Assembly (NCBI RefSeq): GCF_001418225.1
Contig: NZ_LIPT01000003.1
Span: 310,001-374,000, forward strand
Source of the DNA: Pannonibacter indicus
Lineage (GTDB): Bacteria; Pseudomonadota; Alphaproteobacteria; Rhizobiales; Stappiaceae
Direction: 5' to 3'
Length of the DNA stretch: 64,000 bases
Shown: piece after piece, positions 1-9,266 of the stretch
Layout of the letters: each line of letters starts with the position of its first letter
Position numbering within the stretch: position 1 is the stretch's first letter
Made by a program: the position numbers and the translations under genes
Notes under the pieces: generated by a model
Database searches by the model: none
What the model saw: the letters and a program-made list of their open reading frames with translations, nothing else
What the model was told of the DNA's origin: nothing

Positions 1-2
1 AC

Positions 3-179
3 GGCGCAACACTGCTCGCCCGCTCGCTGGAAACGGTCAAGGTCGCCTTCGTGCCCGGCAAGGCCTTCTTCGCCGATGGCTCCGGCGCCAACACCCTGCG
101 CCTCAGCTTCTCCTGCGCCAACGAGACGATGATCGAGGAAGGCATCTCCCGCCTCGGCAAGCTGATCCCGGAAGCTTGA
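3..179 (+). CDS. C-terminal end of a fold-type I PLP aminotransferase (2-aminoadipate/MocR-like)
   Basis: Only the last 58 residues are in the window, in frame from base 3 to a TGA at 177-179. They contain the stretch VAFVPGKAFFADGSGANTLR, followed by LSFSCANETMIEEGISRLGKL. This is the small-domain end typical of LysN/2-aminoadipate-type and related class I/II aminotransferases. The substrate-binding Arg of the family falls in the NTLRLS segment. These enzymes are cytosolic and exchange amino groups between amino and 2-oxo acids. The exact substrate cannot be judged from this fragment. A rho-independent terminator follows at once, so this is the last gene of its transcript. Confidence 0.75.
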   Translation, partial: GATLLARSLETVKVAFVPGKAFFADGSGANTLRLSFSCANETMIEEGISRLGKLIPEA

Positions 180-206
180 GACACACAGTGCTGTAACAGG
201 AAGAAA

Positions 207-231
207 GGGCGGTCTGCGGGCCGCCTTTTTT
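207..231 (+). terminator. Rho-independent terminator after the aminotransferase
   Basis: A GGCGG/CCGCC stem (208-212 with 221-225) and a loop of 8 bases are followed directly by six T residues. It lies 28 bases after the aminotransferase stop on the same strand. Confidence 0.75.
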
Positions 232-247
232 ATTGCAGGAGCGGAGA

Positions 248-671
248 TTAGCGGCGGTTGATGGTTATTGTCCGCCTGCTCCGGATTGCCTTCGCCAGCG
301 CTCCCTGCAGGATCTTCGTGAAGCTGCGGCTGAAGGCACCCAAGCGGCCGTGTGGTTCGAAGTAGTAGAACTGCTCGGGCAGATCGGCGTTAAATTCATT
401 GCAGATCACCCAAAGCCGGATCAGCTCGTCCAGTCCAGCGCGCTTGCGCTCAATTTCGGGAACCTCGACACATGAGCGTTCCGCCGGTGGCTGCTGCGAA
501 GTGACCGGCAGCAGGATCACTTCCGTCTGGCCCTGGTGCTTGCGCACTGCCAGCGCAAGGGCGGTTCTTCCGTCCCTCTTACTCGCCCCGTTCTGCTTGC
601 CATGCCCAGAGATAGGGGTAGTCCCAAAGATCTCCGGGCTCGGGCAGCGGAGGAGCAGGGCGCTCAGTCAT
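248..671 (-). pseudogene. Broken PemK/MazF-like toxin gene of a type II toxin-antitoxin module
   Basis: The gene starts with ATG at 671, overlapping the antitoxin stop by 8 bases. It reads MTERPAPPLPEPGDLWDYPY and continues LWAWQAERGE, then meets an in-frame TAA (579-581) at codon 31. Downstream of the stop the same frame reads EGRKNRPCA. The homologous-looking sequence then continues in the next frame from about base 553 (LAVRKHQGQTEVILLPVTSQ) to NRR and a stop at 248. This fits one nonsense codon plus loss of one base near 552-554. The reconstructed protein of about 140 residues resembles PemK-like growth inhibitors paired with Phd/YefM antitoxins; that family call is from memory of the family and is moderate. 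No full-length toxin can be made from this copy. Confidence 0.6.
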
Positions 672-918
672 CCTTCATGCTGTCCGCAAGGGCTGTGAGC
701 AAATCGCTGGCTTCGCTGTCTGTCAGCGCAGACACGTGAACGGCCCGGCGCGTGCCGTGCGGCGACGTCAGGCGTTCGTATTCTTCCGCTGACAGCATCA
801 CGAAACGCGGTTTGCCATGCCGCTGAATGGCAACAAGCTCCTGCGCTGCTGCAGCAAAAACGTCTCCCGTCTTGTTGGCGAGTTCCGTGGCGCTGAAGGT
901 GCGTATGTTGATCTCCAT
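664..918 (-). CDS. Phd/YefM-family antitoxin
   Basis: An 84-residue protein starting MEINIRTFSATELANKTGDV. The N-terminal half matches the Phd/YefM DNA-binding fold (FSATELANKTGD, then the HGKPRFVMLSAEEYERL segment that marks the end of the domain). The C-terminal tail is acidic and would wrap the toxin. An upstream in-frame start at 963 adds 15 hydrophobic residues that do not fit the family, so 918 was chosen. Such antitoxins normally neutralise the toxin encoded just downstream and repress their own promoter. Here the toxin gene is broken, so the antitoxin is a solitary survivor that could still act as a DNA-binding protein or cross-neutralise another toxin. Confidence 0.8.
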   Translation of the reverse strand: MEINIRTFSATELANKTGDVFAAAAQELVAIQRHGKPRFVMLSAEEYERLTSPHGTRRAVHVSALTDSEASDLLTALADSMKDD

Positions 919-1070
919 GCTGGATATGAAAATCACTATATTAGCTAAAATGGGTACTTTCAATGTATCTGGTTGGGGGAGGCGGCCATGATCTTCTGCT
1001 TGAATTGGTGCGGTCTGGGTGACATGCTTTTTTTTGATTGCAGTTGCGCATTGGGATTGTTCCGGAGATC

Positions 1071-1361
1071 ATGCGCTGCTTCTGGGTCTACATCCTCGCC
1101 GGCCGCAAGAATGGGACGGTTTATACCGGCGTGACCAACGATCTGACCCGGAGACTGCATGAGCACCAGAGTGGAACCGGTTCCCGCTTCACGGCCCGGT
1201 ACTCGGTTCAGCGTCTCGTCTGGTATGAGCCGCATGGAACGGCGGAGGAAGCAATTGCCCGCGAAAAGGCGATCAAGAGCTGGCCGCGAGCCTGGAAAGT
1301 CGAACTGATCGAAGCCACAAATCCCGAATGGTATGATCTTGGCCGATTCCTGAATGCATGA
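1071..1361 (+). CDS. GIY-YIG nuclease superfamily protein (YhbQ/UPF0213-like)
   Basis: A 96-residue protein that is nearly all one GIY-YIG domain. The diagnostic VYILAGRKNGTVYTGVTNDL stretch at residues 6-25 carries the VYI and YTG elements. A conserved Arg follows (LTRRLHEHQ), and the AIAREKAIKSWPRAWKVELI segment contains the usual catalytic-type Glu. Stand-alone single-domain members of this size are common and of uncertain role; some are linked to DNA repair or mobile DNA. The start at 1071 is preceded by CCGGAG. An earlier ATG at 1038 gives a poor N-terminus. The gene stands alone between the broken toxin module and a large palindrome. Confidence 0.85.
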   Translation: MRCFWVYILAGRKNGTVYTGVTNDLTRRLHEHQSGTGSRFTARYSVQRLVWYEPHGTAEEAIAREKAIKSWPRAWKVELIEATNPEWYDLGRFLNA

Positions 1362-1420
1362 GGCTGCGAGTTTATTCGACGGGGACTGTACCGTTGACTT
1401 GAGGGGAAAATCGCGTGGAT

Positions 1421-1471
1421 TGGGCAAGGCGTGGATGCCATGATCAAGTCATGGCATCCACTCCCTTGCCT
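1421..1471. repeat. Long perfect palindrome (13-bp arms, 5-base loop) with flanking arm extension
   Basis: GTGGATGCCATGA (1431-1443) is exactly inverted at 1449-1461 across the loop TCAAG. The outer flanks continue the pairing with one offset (GGCAAGG on the left, CCTTGCC on the right). The rest of 1362-1660 shows no gene. There is no T-run, so it looks more like a dispersed palindromic element or protein-binding site than a terminator. Confidence 0.6.
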
Positions 1472-1611
1472 TTCCGCTTGTGCTCAGCGGTTTTGGCTTG
1501 CGAGTTGAAGGTCTGCCGGTATGCACGAGGCACGGCATGACGAAGGCTTGGAGACTTGAGCAAGTGGGGCTTGCTGAAGGTTTCTGATGCCCACCCCCCA
1601 AAAACACCAAA

Positions 1612-1631
1612 GGGCAGCCAGATGGCCGCCC
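1612..1631 (-). terminator. Terminator of the M16 peptidase operon
   Basis: On the minus strand an 8-bp stem GGGCGGCC/GGCTGCCC (one G-T pair, loop ATCT) lies 30 bases after the stop at 1662. The sequence after it includes TTTGGTGTTTTTGG. Confidence 0.6.
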
Positions 1632-1661
1632 CTTGGGCATTCACTCATCCATTGCTGAAAG

Positions 1662-3005
1662 TCAGCTGGCCTGCGGGCCAACGGTGACGATCAGTGGCGT
1701 CTTGCCTTCCAGAAGGCGTTTGGCGATGCGCTGGACGTCTTCGAGGGTGACCGCCTCGATTTCCGCATTGCGGCGGTCGAAATAGTCGATGCCGAGGTCC
1801 GCCAGTTTCAGGGCCACCAGCTGGGCTGCGATCTTGCCCGATGTGTCGAAGCGCAGGGCGTAGGAGCCGGTCAGGAAGCTCTTGGCCTTGTCCAGCTCTT
1901 CCTGTGTGGGGCCCTGTTCCGCCATGCGTTTGAACTGTTCCTCAATGATGCTGATGGTCTCTTCCGCCCGGTCGGCACGGGTTGCGGCCGAGGCGACGAG
2001 CAGCGCGGAATGGTCGTCCGGAGCCAGGCTGGAGCCGACACCATAAGACAGGCCACGCTTTTCACGCACTTCCTCGAACAGCCAGGAGGTGAAAGTGCCG
2101 CCACCGAGGATGTGGTTCATCACGAAGGCCGCCTGATAGTCCGGATCATCCCGTTTCAGGCCCGGCAGACCGATGAGGATGGTGGTCTGCGGCACGTCCA
2201 GAGTACGGGAGATGCGCTCGCCCGTTTTGGGCTCCACATCCGCGACTTCTGGCAGCTGGTTCTTCTCCGGCAGCTTGCCGAACACCTCATCCAGCAGCGG
2301 TGCGAGCGTCTTCGCGTCGATGGCACCGACAACGCCAATGGCGAGCCTGTGGCGGGAGAGAAGGCGTCCGTGCAGGTCCTTGAGGTCTGCCGGGGAGAGC
2401 TTTTCCACCGTCTCCACCGTGCCCTCCTCCGGCTTGCCATAGGGGTGGCCGCCGAAGGCAGCGTCACGGAAAGCCTCGGAGGCAATGGCGTCCGGGTCTT
2501 CCTGCTTCTGACGCAGGCCGGCAAGGATCTGCGACTTCACCCGCTCCACCGGCTTCTCGTCAAAGCGTGGCTCGTTGATGGCAAGACGCAGCAGATCGAA
2601 AGCCTCGTCCTGCGTGCCTGTGAGCGTGCGCAGGGTGCCGAACAGCTGGTCCTTGCCGCTGTTGAAACGGATGGAAACGGCCAGTTCTTCCAGCTTGCCT
2701 TGAAAGGCTTCGCTGTCGAGGTCCCCGGCGCCTTCGTCCATGGTGCTGGCCAGAAGATTGGCGAGGCCCTCCTTGCCGTCCGGATCCTGTGCGGAGCCGC
2801 CGTCGAAGGCGAAATTCATCGAGATCATCGGCAAGGTTTCATCCTGCACCAGCCAGGCTTCGATGCCGCCGGGGCTGATAACCCTTTCGATGGTGGTCGC
2901 GTCCGCAGGCAGGGCACCCAGCACAAGAAGACCGATGCCCGCAACAGCCCGGGTGAAATGGGCCCGTGCAAAACGGGCAGGAGCAAAAAACTGCGTCATG
3001 CGCAT
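1662..3005 (-). CDS. M16-family (insulinase-like) protein lacking the zinc motif, exported
   Basis: 447 residues. An N-terminal hydrophobic segment (residues about 17-37, ending LPADA) suggests export to the periplasm. Two M16 half-domains follow. The place where active M16 proteases carry HxxEH instead reads EGLANLLASTMDEGAG, so the metal site is missing. The C-terminal half keeps the RGLSYGVGS segment that helps bind substrate in the partner. This is the classic non-catalytic subunit of a two-gene M16 protease, and the catalytic partner lies just upstream (3029-4441), separated by 23 bases. The pair probably forms a periplasmic heterodimer that degrades peptides. Substrate unknown. Confidence 0.85.
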   Translation of the reverse strand: MRMTQFFAPARFARAHFTRAVAGIGLLVLGALPADATTIERVISPGGIEAWLVQDETLPMISMNFAFDGGSAQDPDGKEGLANLLASTMDEGAGDLDSEAFQGKLEELAVSIRFNSGKDQLFGTLRTLTGTQDEAFDLLRLAINEPRFDEKPVERVKSQILAGLRQKQEDPDAIASEAFRDAAFGGHPYGKPEEGTVETVEKLSPADLKDLHGRLLSRHRLAIGVVGAIDAKTLAPLLDEVFGKLPEKNQLPEVADVEPKTGERISRTLDVPQTTILIGLPGLKRDDPDYQAAFVMNHILGGGTFTSWLFEEVREKRGLSYGVGSSLAPDDHSALLVASAATRADRAEETISIIEEQFKRMAEQGPTQEELDKAKSFLTGSYALRFDTSGKIAAQLVALKLADLGIDYFDRRNAEIEAVTLEDVQRIAKRLLEGKTPLIVTVGPQAS

Positions 3006-3028
3006 ATGTCCTTGTCAAACAAGCCGGT

Positions 3029-4441
3029 TCAGGACTTCTGGTCGCGGACGGCGGCATCCGGCGACTGGCCGGGGGCGGTGAGATAGCCGGTGACCGGATC
3101 CTGCAGCAGATAATCCTGCGCCACCTTCTGAATATCAGCCGGGGTGACCGCTTCGATCTGGGCCGGCCAGGTCTGGACATCCTCGATGGTCTGGCCGCTG
3201 GTCAGTGCGGCGCCGAACAGGCGGGCGAGGGTGACCTGACTGTCCTGCGCATAAATGGCGGAGGACATGAGGGAGTGCTTGGCGCGGACCAGTTCCTCAT
3301 CCGTCACGCCATTTTCGGCAATGTCCCGGATCGTGCGCTCGAAGATGTCCTGCAGCCCTGTCAGCGTGCCATCGCCGCGCGGCGAGCCATAGATGATGAA
3401 ACGGGTCGTATCGAGCGAGGTGTCGAGGTAATAGGCGCCGACGCTGATCGCCACCTGCTTGTCCAGCACCGCTTCCTTGTGCAGACGGCTGGCCGGGCCG
3501 CCGGCGAGGATCTGCGCCAGCAATTCAAGGGCTTCCGGCTCGCGGTCCTTGCCGGTCGCCTGGCTCGGCACCAGCCAGCTTTCGGAAACGGACGGCTGGC
3601 GGACGCGCTCATCCTCCAGATGCACGCTGCGCTTGCCGCTGAGCGGAGGCTCCACGGGGCGGATACGCGGACCTGGCTCTGCCCTGCGCGGCAGCTTGCC
3701 ATAGGTTTCCTCGGCAAGCTTGCGCACATCGGCCGCTTCCACATCGCCGGCCACAACCAGAACGGCATTGTTGGGCGTGTAGAAGCGGTCATAGAAGGAG
3801 ATGATGGCGTCGTGGTTCAGCGCCTCGATCTCGCTCTGCCAGCCGATCACCGGCGATCCGTAAGGATGGTTCACATAGGTGATGGCGGAAAGCGTCTCCT
3901 GCAGACGTGAGGAAGGATCGGCATCGACGCGCATGCGCCGCTCTTCCAGCACCACCTGCTGTTCCGGTTTGATCACCTCGTCGGTGAGGACGAGGTTCTG
4001 CATCCGGTCCGCTTCCAGTTCCATCATGCGCGGCAGGTGTTCCTTGGCCACGCGCTGGAAATAGGCGGTGTAGTCGTTGCTGGTGAAGGCATTTTCCTGC
4101 CCGCCGATATCGGAGACGATCTTGGAAAAGATACCGTCCGGATTGTCCTTTGTTCCCTTGAACATCAGGTGCTCAAGGAAGTGGGCAACACCGGACTGGC
4201 CGGCCGGCTCATCGGCGGCGCCCGTCTTGTACCAGATCATATGGGTGACCACGGGGGCGCGGTGATCGGGGATCACCACCACCTCAAGGCCGTTGTCCAG
4301 CGTGAAGCTGGACAGGTTCGGCGCAATGACCGGCGGCGCTCCGGCCGCAGTCTGGGCGAGGGACAGGCCGGAGCCCAAAACAAGGCAGGACAGCGCTGTG
4401 GCGAAGAGAAGGCCGCGCCGTCTCGCAGCGGGAAGTGTCAT
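3029..4441 (-). CDS. M16-family zinc metalloprotease, catalytic subunit, exported
   Basis: 470 residues from ATG 4441, which has GGGAG just upstream; a longer frame starting at 4513 lacks that support. A signal peptide covers about residues 1-31. The inverted zinc motif HFLEH lies at about residues 87-91 in GVAHFLEHLMFKGT. The downstream metal-ligand Glu is expected in the EQQVVLEERRM segment. Two M16 half-domains of normal length are present. It precedes the zinc-less partner gene in the same transcript. The order lspA, lipoprotein, M16 catalytic, M16 inactive is, as far as I recall, shared by many Rhizobiales. Confidence 0.88.
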   Translation of the reverse strand: MTLPAARRRGLLFATALSCLVLGSGLSLAQTAAGAPPVIAPNLSSFTLDNGLEVVVIPDHRAPVVTHMIWYKTGAADEPAGQSGVAHFLEHLMFKGTKDNPDGIFSKIVSDIGGQENAFTSNDYTAYFQRVAKEHLPRMMELEADRMQNLVLTDEVIKPEQQVVLEERRMRVDADPSSRLQETLSAITYVNHPYGSPVIGWQSEIEALNHDAIISFYDRFYTPNNAVLVVAGDVEAADVRKLAEETYGKLPRRAEPGPRIRPVEPPLSGKRSVHLEDERVRQPSVSESWLVPSQATGKDREPEALELLAQILAGGPASRLHKEAVLDKQVAISVGAYYLDTSLDTTRFIIYGSPRGDGTLTGLQDIFERTIRDIAENGVTDEELVRAKHSLMSSAIYAQDSQVTLARLFGAALTSGQTIEDVQTWPAQIEAVTPADIQKVAQDYLLQDPVTGYLTAPGQSPDAAVRDQKS

Positions 4442-4570
4442 CTTGGGGATCTCCCGGAATGGAACTGGGGGCGCGAATCCGGTCGCGCCGGCCGATGAAT
4501 GCGTCGCCTGCAATATAGGCGCTGGCGTGGCCCCGGCGTCTTAAATTTTCGTCATGTAGGGAACGGGCCA

Positions 4571-4598
4571 AACAGAAACGGCGGCCAATGGCCGCCGT
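4571..4598 (-). terminator. Terminator after the lipoprotein gene
   Basis: Perfect 9-bp stem ACGGCGGCC/GGCCGCCGT with a 3-base loop. On the minus strand it is followed by TTTCTGTTT, just after the stop at 4624. Confidence 0.7.
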
Positions 4599-4623
4599 CA
4601 GATCTCTGCCGGTTCTGCCAGCC

Positions 4624-5358
4624 TCAGAAGAGGCAGCTTTCTTTCGGCGTAGGGGTGCAGTTCGGCTTGATGCGCGCGCCGTCCATTTCCGCCTGCTTGC
4701 GGTCCTGGATCTGCTGGCGGTCATTCGGCATCGCCAGCGGTGCATTGCCGGCAGGCGTCGAATAGGCGATCGGCGGCTCCACCAGGTAGCGGCGGACGGG
4801 CTTGCCATCGGGACCAAACAGATCTGACGTGTCGACACGCGTCAGCGGCCCCTGGCTCTGCTTCTTCATTTCGGCCGGCGTCATGCGGGCGCCGTCCATG
4901 ATCTCGTCATCGCGCACATCGGCAGCAGTCTTGGCCTGGCGCTGCGCGCCGGTAATCTGCACGCCGCGCATCTGTTCGGGAGTGAGCAACTCGCCATCGC
5001 TGCCGCGGCCGGGCTGTGCATAGACAGCGCGCACTTCCTGCAGTGACTTGTCTTCCTTCGCCGGCCAGTTGGCCGCTGTCTCGGTCACCGGCTTTTCAGG
5101 CTGAGGTAACTGGTCCAGCTTGGCCGGCATGGCCAGCGGCGCACGCGGCTTGTATTCGATCGGCTTGGCCTGCGGATCGACCGCGCCAATGCCTTCCATG
5201 ATCTTGCGGACGGCGACCTTGTCGACGGCTTCCTGCTCGCCATAGGAGTTTGTCACGCAGCCAGCCGCCAGAGCGCCCAGCATGACAGCAGATACGACAC
5301 CACGCAGCCCGCCGAGGCTTACGGTCCGGGAACTTGCCAGAGAAAACTTGAACCGCAC
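4624..5358 (-). CDS. Putative lipoprotein, conserved hypothetical
   Basis: 244 residues. The N-terminus has basic residues, a hydrophobic stretch and the lipobox LAAGC with the acylated Cys near residue 34, so it should be a membrane-anchored lipoprotein matured by LspA, whose gene is just upstream. The rest is polar and proline-rich without transmembrane segments. It has two similar short motifs, DGARMTPAEMKKQ and the C-terminal MDGARIKPNC. No enzymatic domain is recognised. The neighbourhood (lspA before it, the M16 pair after it) hints at an envelope role. Confidence 0.75.
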   Translation of the reverse strand: MRFKFSLASSRTVSLGGLRGVVSAVMLGALAAGCVTNSYGEQEAVDKVAVRKIMEGIGAVDPQAKPIEYKPRAPLAMPAKLDQLPQPEKPVTETAANWPAKEDKSLQEVRAVYAQPGRGSDGELLTPEQMRGVQITGAQRQAKTAADVRDDEIMDGARMTPAEMKKQSQGPLTRVDTSDLFGPDGKPVRRYLVEPPIAYSTPAGNAPLAMPNDRQQIQDRKQAEMDGARIKPNCTPTPKESCLF

Positions 5359-5435
5359 GTAACCTATCCCGTTTCCTGTGAGCGCAAGGCTGCAAAGGCG
5401 GCTTCAGGCCTGCCCGCTCGCACCCGCTGTCCCAA

Positions 5436-5993
5436 TTATCCCGCTTTGCGGCCTTTAGAACCGCCCTTTGAGGCTTTATTGGGGCTTCCTCGCCAACCGT
5501 CATACAGGAGAGCAGCCACTCCGGCAACGATTGCAGCATCCGCAATGTTGAAGACATACCACGAGAAGCTGCCGAAGTGGATGTGGAGAAAGTCGTAGAC
5601 CGCGCCATAGGCGAAACGGTCAACCCCATTGCCAAGTGCGCCGCCGATGATCAGCGCCAGGCTCACTCCGGAAAACTTGCTGTTGCTGCGCACCGCCCAG
5701 ACCCACAGCGCAATGGCTGCCAGAACGGTGAAGATGGCGAGAGCCCAGCGGCCCAGATCCGTCTCCTGCTGCAAAAGCCCGTAGGAAATGCCCCGGTTCC
5801 AGACGGTGACGAGCTCCAGGAACGGCAGCAGATCCATGTTGCCCTGCCGGGGCAGGTCATAGACGAACAGCAGCCAGAGCTTGCTCACCTGATCGGCGGC
5901 AAAGATGATGGCGGCAATCACCGCCACCATCCGGCTGAGCGGCCCCCACAGCCATCTGCGGGTAAAACCTGACGGGGGAGCCACCTTGCTCAT
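5436..5993 (-). CDS. lspA: Lipoprotein signal peptidase (signal peptidase II)
   Basis: 185 residues, four predicted membrane helices. It carries the family motifs GNGVDR (Asp125) and FNIADAAIV (Asp152), which supply the two catalytic aspartates. It cleaves the signal peptide of diacylglyceryl-modified prolipoproteins in the inner membrane. The start at 5993 has GAAGGA upstream; a longer frame to 6140 runs into ileS. It follows ileS by 29 bases, the usual ileS-lspA pairing, and precedes a predicted lipoprotein. The C-terminus carries a short Lys/Gly-rich tail. Confidence 0.95.
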   Translation of the reverse strand: MSKVAPPSGFTRRWLWGPLSRMVAVIAAIIFAADQVSKLWLLFVYDLPRQGNMDLLPFLELVTVWNRGISYGLLQQETDLGRWALAIFTVLAAIALWVWAVRSNSKFSGVSLALIIGGALGNGVDRFAYGAVYDFLHIHFGSFSWYVFNIADAAIVAGVAALLYDGWRGSPNKASKGGSKGRKAG

Positions 5994-6022
5994 TCTTCGT
6001 CCTTCACCGTTTCCAGCCTTGT

Positions 6023-9001
6023 TCAGGCTGCCGTGTTGGCTGCGTCCCATTCGCGCAGGGCTGCTGCATCGCGCAGGGTCACGTCCGGATAGTCCGGGTC
6101 CGAGCCCACCTCGGGAAGTATCTTCCACGAGCGGGCGCATTTCGTGCCTTGTGCAAGACCTGGCACCACGGCCACGCCCTTCACGTCATCCAGCGTGAAG
6201 GCACCTTCCGGTGCTGCCTCGCCGGTGAGCGTGAACTGGCTGGTGATGCAGACATCCGCCATGTCCGTACCGGCAAGGGCCGCCATCAGCTCTGCGTCGG
6301 TGACATGCACCACCGGGTGAGCTTCCAGGGACGAGCCGATGCGCTTCTCGCGGCGCTCGATTTCGAGCGCGCCGGTGACCACGCGGCGGACTTCGCGGAT
6401 CTTCTCCCACTTGGCCGCCAGCGCTTCATTGCGCCACTCTGCCGGAACGGCGGGGAACTGCTGCAGATGCACCGAGCTGTCCTCACCCGGGTGACGGGCC
6501 AGCCAGCTTTCCTCCATGGTGAAGGGCAGCATCGGTGCCATCCATGTGACGAGGCAGGTGAACAGCTGCTCCACCACCTGCAGGGCGGCCTTGCGGCGCA
6601 CCGAAGAGGCCGGATCGCAGTAGAGCGTGTCCTTGCGCACGTCGAAATAGAAGGCTGACAGCTCCACCGTCATGAATGTGAAGAGGTGGTGGAAGACCTT
6701 CTTGTAGTCGAAGTCCTCGTAGCCCTTGCGCACGAGGGCATCCAGCTCGGCGAGGCGGTGCAGCATCAGCTGCTCCAGCTCCGGCATGTCCTTGAGCGCG
6801 ATTTCCTCGCCGGTGGCATGGGCAAGGGTTCCCAGCATCCAGCGCAGGGTGTTGCGCAGCTTGCGGTAGCTGTCCACCGAGGTCTTGAGGATCTCCGGTC
6901 CGATGCGCTGGTCTTCGGCGTAGTCGCCGGAGGCCACCCACAGGCGCAGGATATCGGCGCCATACTGCTTGATCACGTCCTGCGGGAACACCTGATTGCC
7001 CAAGGACTTGGACATCTTGCGCCCGTCCTCGGCCATGGTGAAGCCGTGGGTCAGCACTGCGTCATAGGGCGCGTGGCCACGGGTGCCGCAGCTCTCCAGC
7101 AGCGAGGAATGGAACCAGCCGCGATGCTGGTCCGAGCCCTCGAGATAGAGCACGTAGTCGTCGCCGCCATCAACCTTGCGCTTCGGGCTGAGATCGGGGC
7201 GCTTCTCCAGGCAGAAGGCATGGGTGGAGCCGCTGTCGAACCAGACATCCAGGATGTCGTCGACCTTGACCCACTCATCGGCCTTGTAGTCCGCACCCAG
7301 GAACCGTTCCTTGGCGCCTTCGGCGAACCACACATCCGCGCCTTCCGCCTTGAAGGCCTCGAAGATTCGGGCGTTGACGGCTTCGTCTTTCAGCACTTCC
7401 GCCGTGTCCTTGTGGATGAACACGGTGATCGGCACGCCCCAGGCGCGCTGGCGCGAGAGCACCCAGTCAGGGCGGCCCGCGATCATGGAACGCAGGCGGT
7501 TCTGGCCGGAGGCGGGCACGAAGCGGGTTTCGTCGATGGCCTTCAGCGCGCGGCTGCGCAGCGTGTCGCCCGGGCCGTCCAGTGTTCGGTCCATGTAGAC
7601 GAACCACTGCGGCGTGTTGCGGAAGATCACCGGCTTCTTCGAGCGCCAGGAATGCGGATACTGGTGCTTGAGGCGGCCAAGGCCGATCAGCGCGCCCGCT
7701 TCCTTCAGCTTCTCGATATTGGCCTTGTTGGCAGTGCCCTTCTCACCCTTGTGGGTGATGACCTGATGGCCCTCAAAGCCCGGCGCATCCTTGGTGTAGA
7801 AGCCGTCATCGGCAACGGTGAAGGGGATGGCCGTCTCGATGCCGCGCTCTTCCAGTTCGGCGCGCTTGGCGATCCAGATCTCGAAGTCATCGGCGCCGTG
7901 GCTGGGGGCGGTGTGGACAAAGCCCGTACCGGCGTCATCGGTGACGTGATCACCATCGAGCAGCGGCACATCGAACTGATAGCCGCCAAGCTCCAGATCC
8001 CGGTAGGGATGGGCGCAGGTCATGGCTGCCAGTTCGCCGGCAGTGACCGGCCGGACAAGCGTGAAATCCGTGATACGGGCGTTCTTGAAGACATCGGCCG
8101 CCAGCTTGTCCGCAAGGATCAGCTTGTCGCCCTTCTGCACCCAGTTGTCATCGGCAAGGCCGTCCTGCGTCACCTCATAAAGGCCGTAGGAAATGGCGGA
8201 AGAGTAGGAGATGGCGCGGTTGCCGGGGATGGTCCAGGGCGTGGTTGTCCAGATGACGACCGCAGCGTCCAGCAGATCTTCGGCGGCTGCCTCGTCCAGG
8301 CTGCCAGCCTCGATCACCGGGAACTTCACCCAGATCATGTCCGACTGATAGTCCTGATATTCGATTTCGGCTTCGGCCAGCGCGGTATTCTCGACGACGG
8401 ACCACATCACCGGCTTGGAGCCGCGGTAGAGCTGGCCGGAGGTGGCGAATTTCATCAGCTCGGAAGCGATCACCGCTTCGGCTTCGAAATTCATGGTCAG
8501 ATACGGGTTCTCCCAGTCGCCCTCGATGCCGAGGCGGCGGAATTCCTCGCGCTGGATGCCGACCCAGTGCTCCGCATAGCTGCGGCATTCCTGGCGGAAG
8601 GCGATCATCGCGGCGGAGTTCTTCAGGTCCGGCTTCTGCTTGCCCTTGGAGCGGTAGTTCTCTTCCTCGATCTTCCACTCGATCGGCAGGCCGTGGCAGT
8701 CCCAGCCCGGAACATAGTTGCTGTCAAAACCCATCATCTGCATGGAGCGGGTGACGATGTCTTTCAGCGTCTTGTTCAGCGCGTGGCCGATGTGGATGTT
8801 GCCGTTGGCGTAGGGAGGGCCATCATGCAGCAGGAACTTGCGGCGGCCGGCAGAGGCGGCACGCAGGCGCTTGTAGAGGTTCATCGCCTTCCAGCGCGCG
8901 ATGATTTCCGGCTCCTTCTGCGGCAGGCCGGCGCGCATCGGGAAATCGGTCTCGGGCAGGTGCAGCGTCGTGGAATAGTCACGGGCAGTCGTTTCGGTCA
9001 T
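6023..9001 (-). CDS. ileS: Isoleucyl-tRNA synthetase
   Basis: 992 residues, full length for the bacterial enzyme. The ATP-binding HIGH motif appears in [14 protein letters not shown] near residue 70, and the KMSKS loop in [14 protein letters not shown] near residue 660. The CP1 editing domain lies between them. The C-terminal zinc-ribbon remnant reads KCARSWKI, with a single Cys where two-Cys versions have CxxC. The start at 9001 begins [10 protein letters not shown]; the upstream extension does not look like the family. It charges tRNA-Ile in the cytosol and is co-transcribed with lspA. Confidence 0.96.
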   Translation of the reverse strand: MTETTARDYSTTLHLPETDFPMRAGLPQKEPEIIARWKAMNLYKRLRAASAGRRKFLLHDGPPYANGNIHIGHALNKTLKDIVTRSMQMMGFDSNYVPGWDCHGLPIEWKIEEENYRSKGKQKPDLKNSAAMIAFRQECRSYAEHWVGIQREEFRRLGIEGDWENPYLTMNFEAEAVIASELMKFATSGQLYRGSKPVMWSVVENTALAEAEIEYQDYQSDMIWVKFPVIEAGSLDEAAAEDLLDAAVVIWTTTPWTIPGNRAISYSSAISYGLYEVTQDGLADDNWVQKGDKLILADKLAADVFKNARITDFTLVRPVTAGELAAMTCAHPYRDLELGGYQFDVPLLDGDHVTDDAGTGFVHTAPSHGADDFEIWIAKRAELEERGIETAIPFTVADDGFYTKDAPGFEGHQVITHKGEKGTANKANIEKLKEAGALIGLGRLKHQYPHSWRSKKPVIFRNTPQWFVYMDRTLDGPGDTLRSRALKAIDETRFVPASGQNRLRSMIAGRPDWVLSRQRAWGVPITVFIHKDTAEVLKDEAVNARIFEAFKAEGADVWFAEGAKERFLGADYKADEWVKVDDILDVWFDSGSTHAFCLEKRPDLSPKRKVDGGDDYVLYLEGSDQHRGWFHSSLLESCGTRGHAPYDAVLTHGFTMAEDGRKMSKSLGNQVFPQDVIKQYGADILRLWVASGDYAEDQRIGPEILKTSVDSYRKLRNTLRWMLGTLAHATGEEIALKDMPELEQLMLHRLAELDALVRKGYEDFDYKKVFHHLFTFMTVELSAFYFDVRKDTLYCDPASSVRRKAALQVVEQLFTCLVTWMAPMLPFTMEESWLARHPGEDSSVHLQQFPAVPAEWRNEALAAKWEKIREVRRVVTGALEIERREKRIGSSLEAHPVVHVTDAELMAALAGTDMADVCITSQFTLTGEAAPEGAFTLDDVKGVAVVPGLAQGTKCARSWKILPEVGSDPDYPDVTLRDAAALREWDAANTAA

Positions 9002-9266
9002 TGCATGCAATCCGCAAAAATCAGGAAGGGCAAGGCGGGCGCCTTGCCAACTGTCAGGGGAGGCGGCCATGCCGCGTCCCGCCACGAAGGGATCCCGGTC
9101 CCTCGGCGCGCCATCGCGTCAGCCGAAGGCCGGGCAGCTAATTCGTGACATCGCGGGGCCGGAAAGGCTGCCGGCAGGAAGAATGACTGTCATGGCCGCT
9201 CTAGTACCAGTCAAAAGCCTCTGAATAAAGCAGCAAATGCGGGCGGCATGCCCCCTGCCTGCCGGG

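Noticed and set aside
2010-3086. Plus-strand open frame of 358 codons opposite the M16 gene
   Set aside because: It is the complement of a well-supported M16 gene, has no recognisable family and arises from high GC.
6686-9148. Plus-strand open frame of 820 codons opposite ileS
   Set aside because: Antisense shadow of isoleucyl-tRNA synthetase; His/Gln/Gly-rich composition typical of such shadows.
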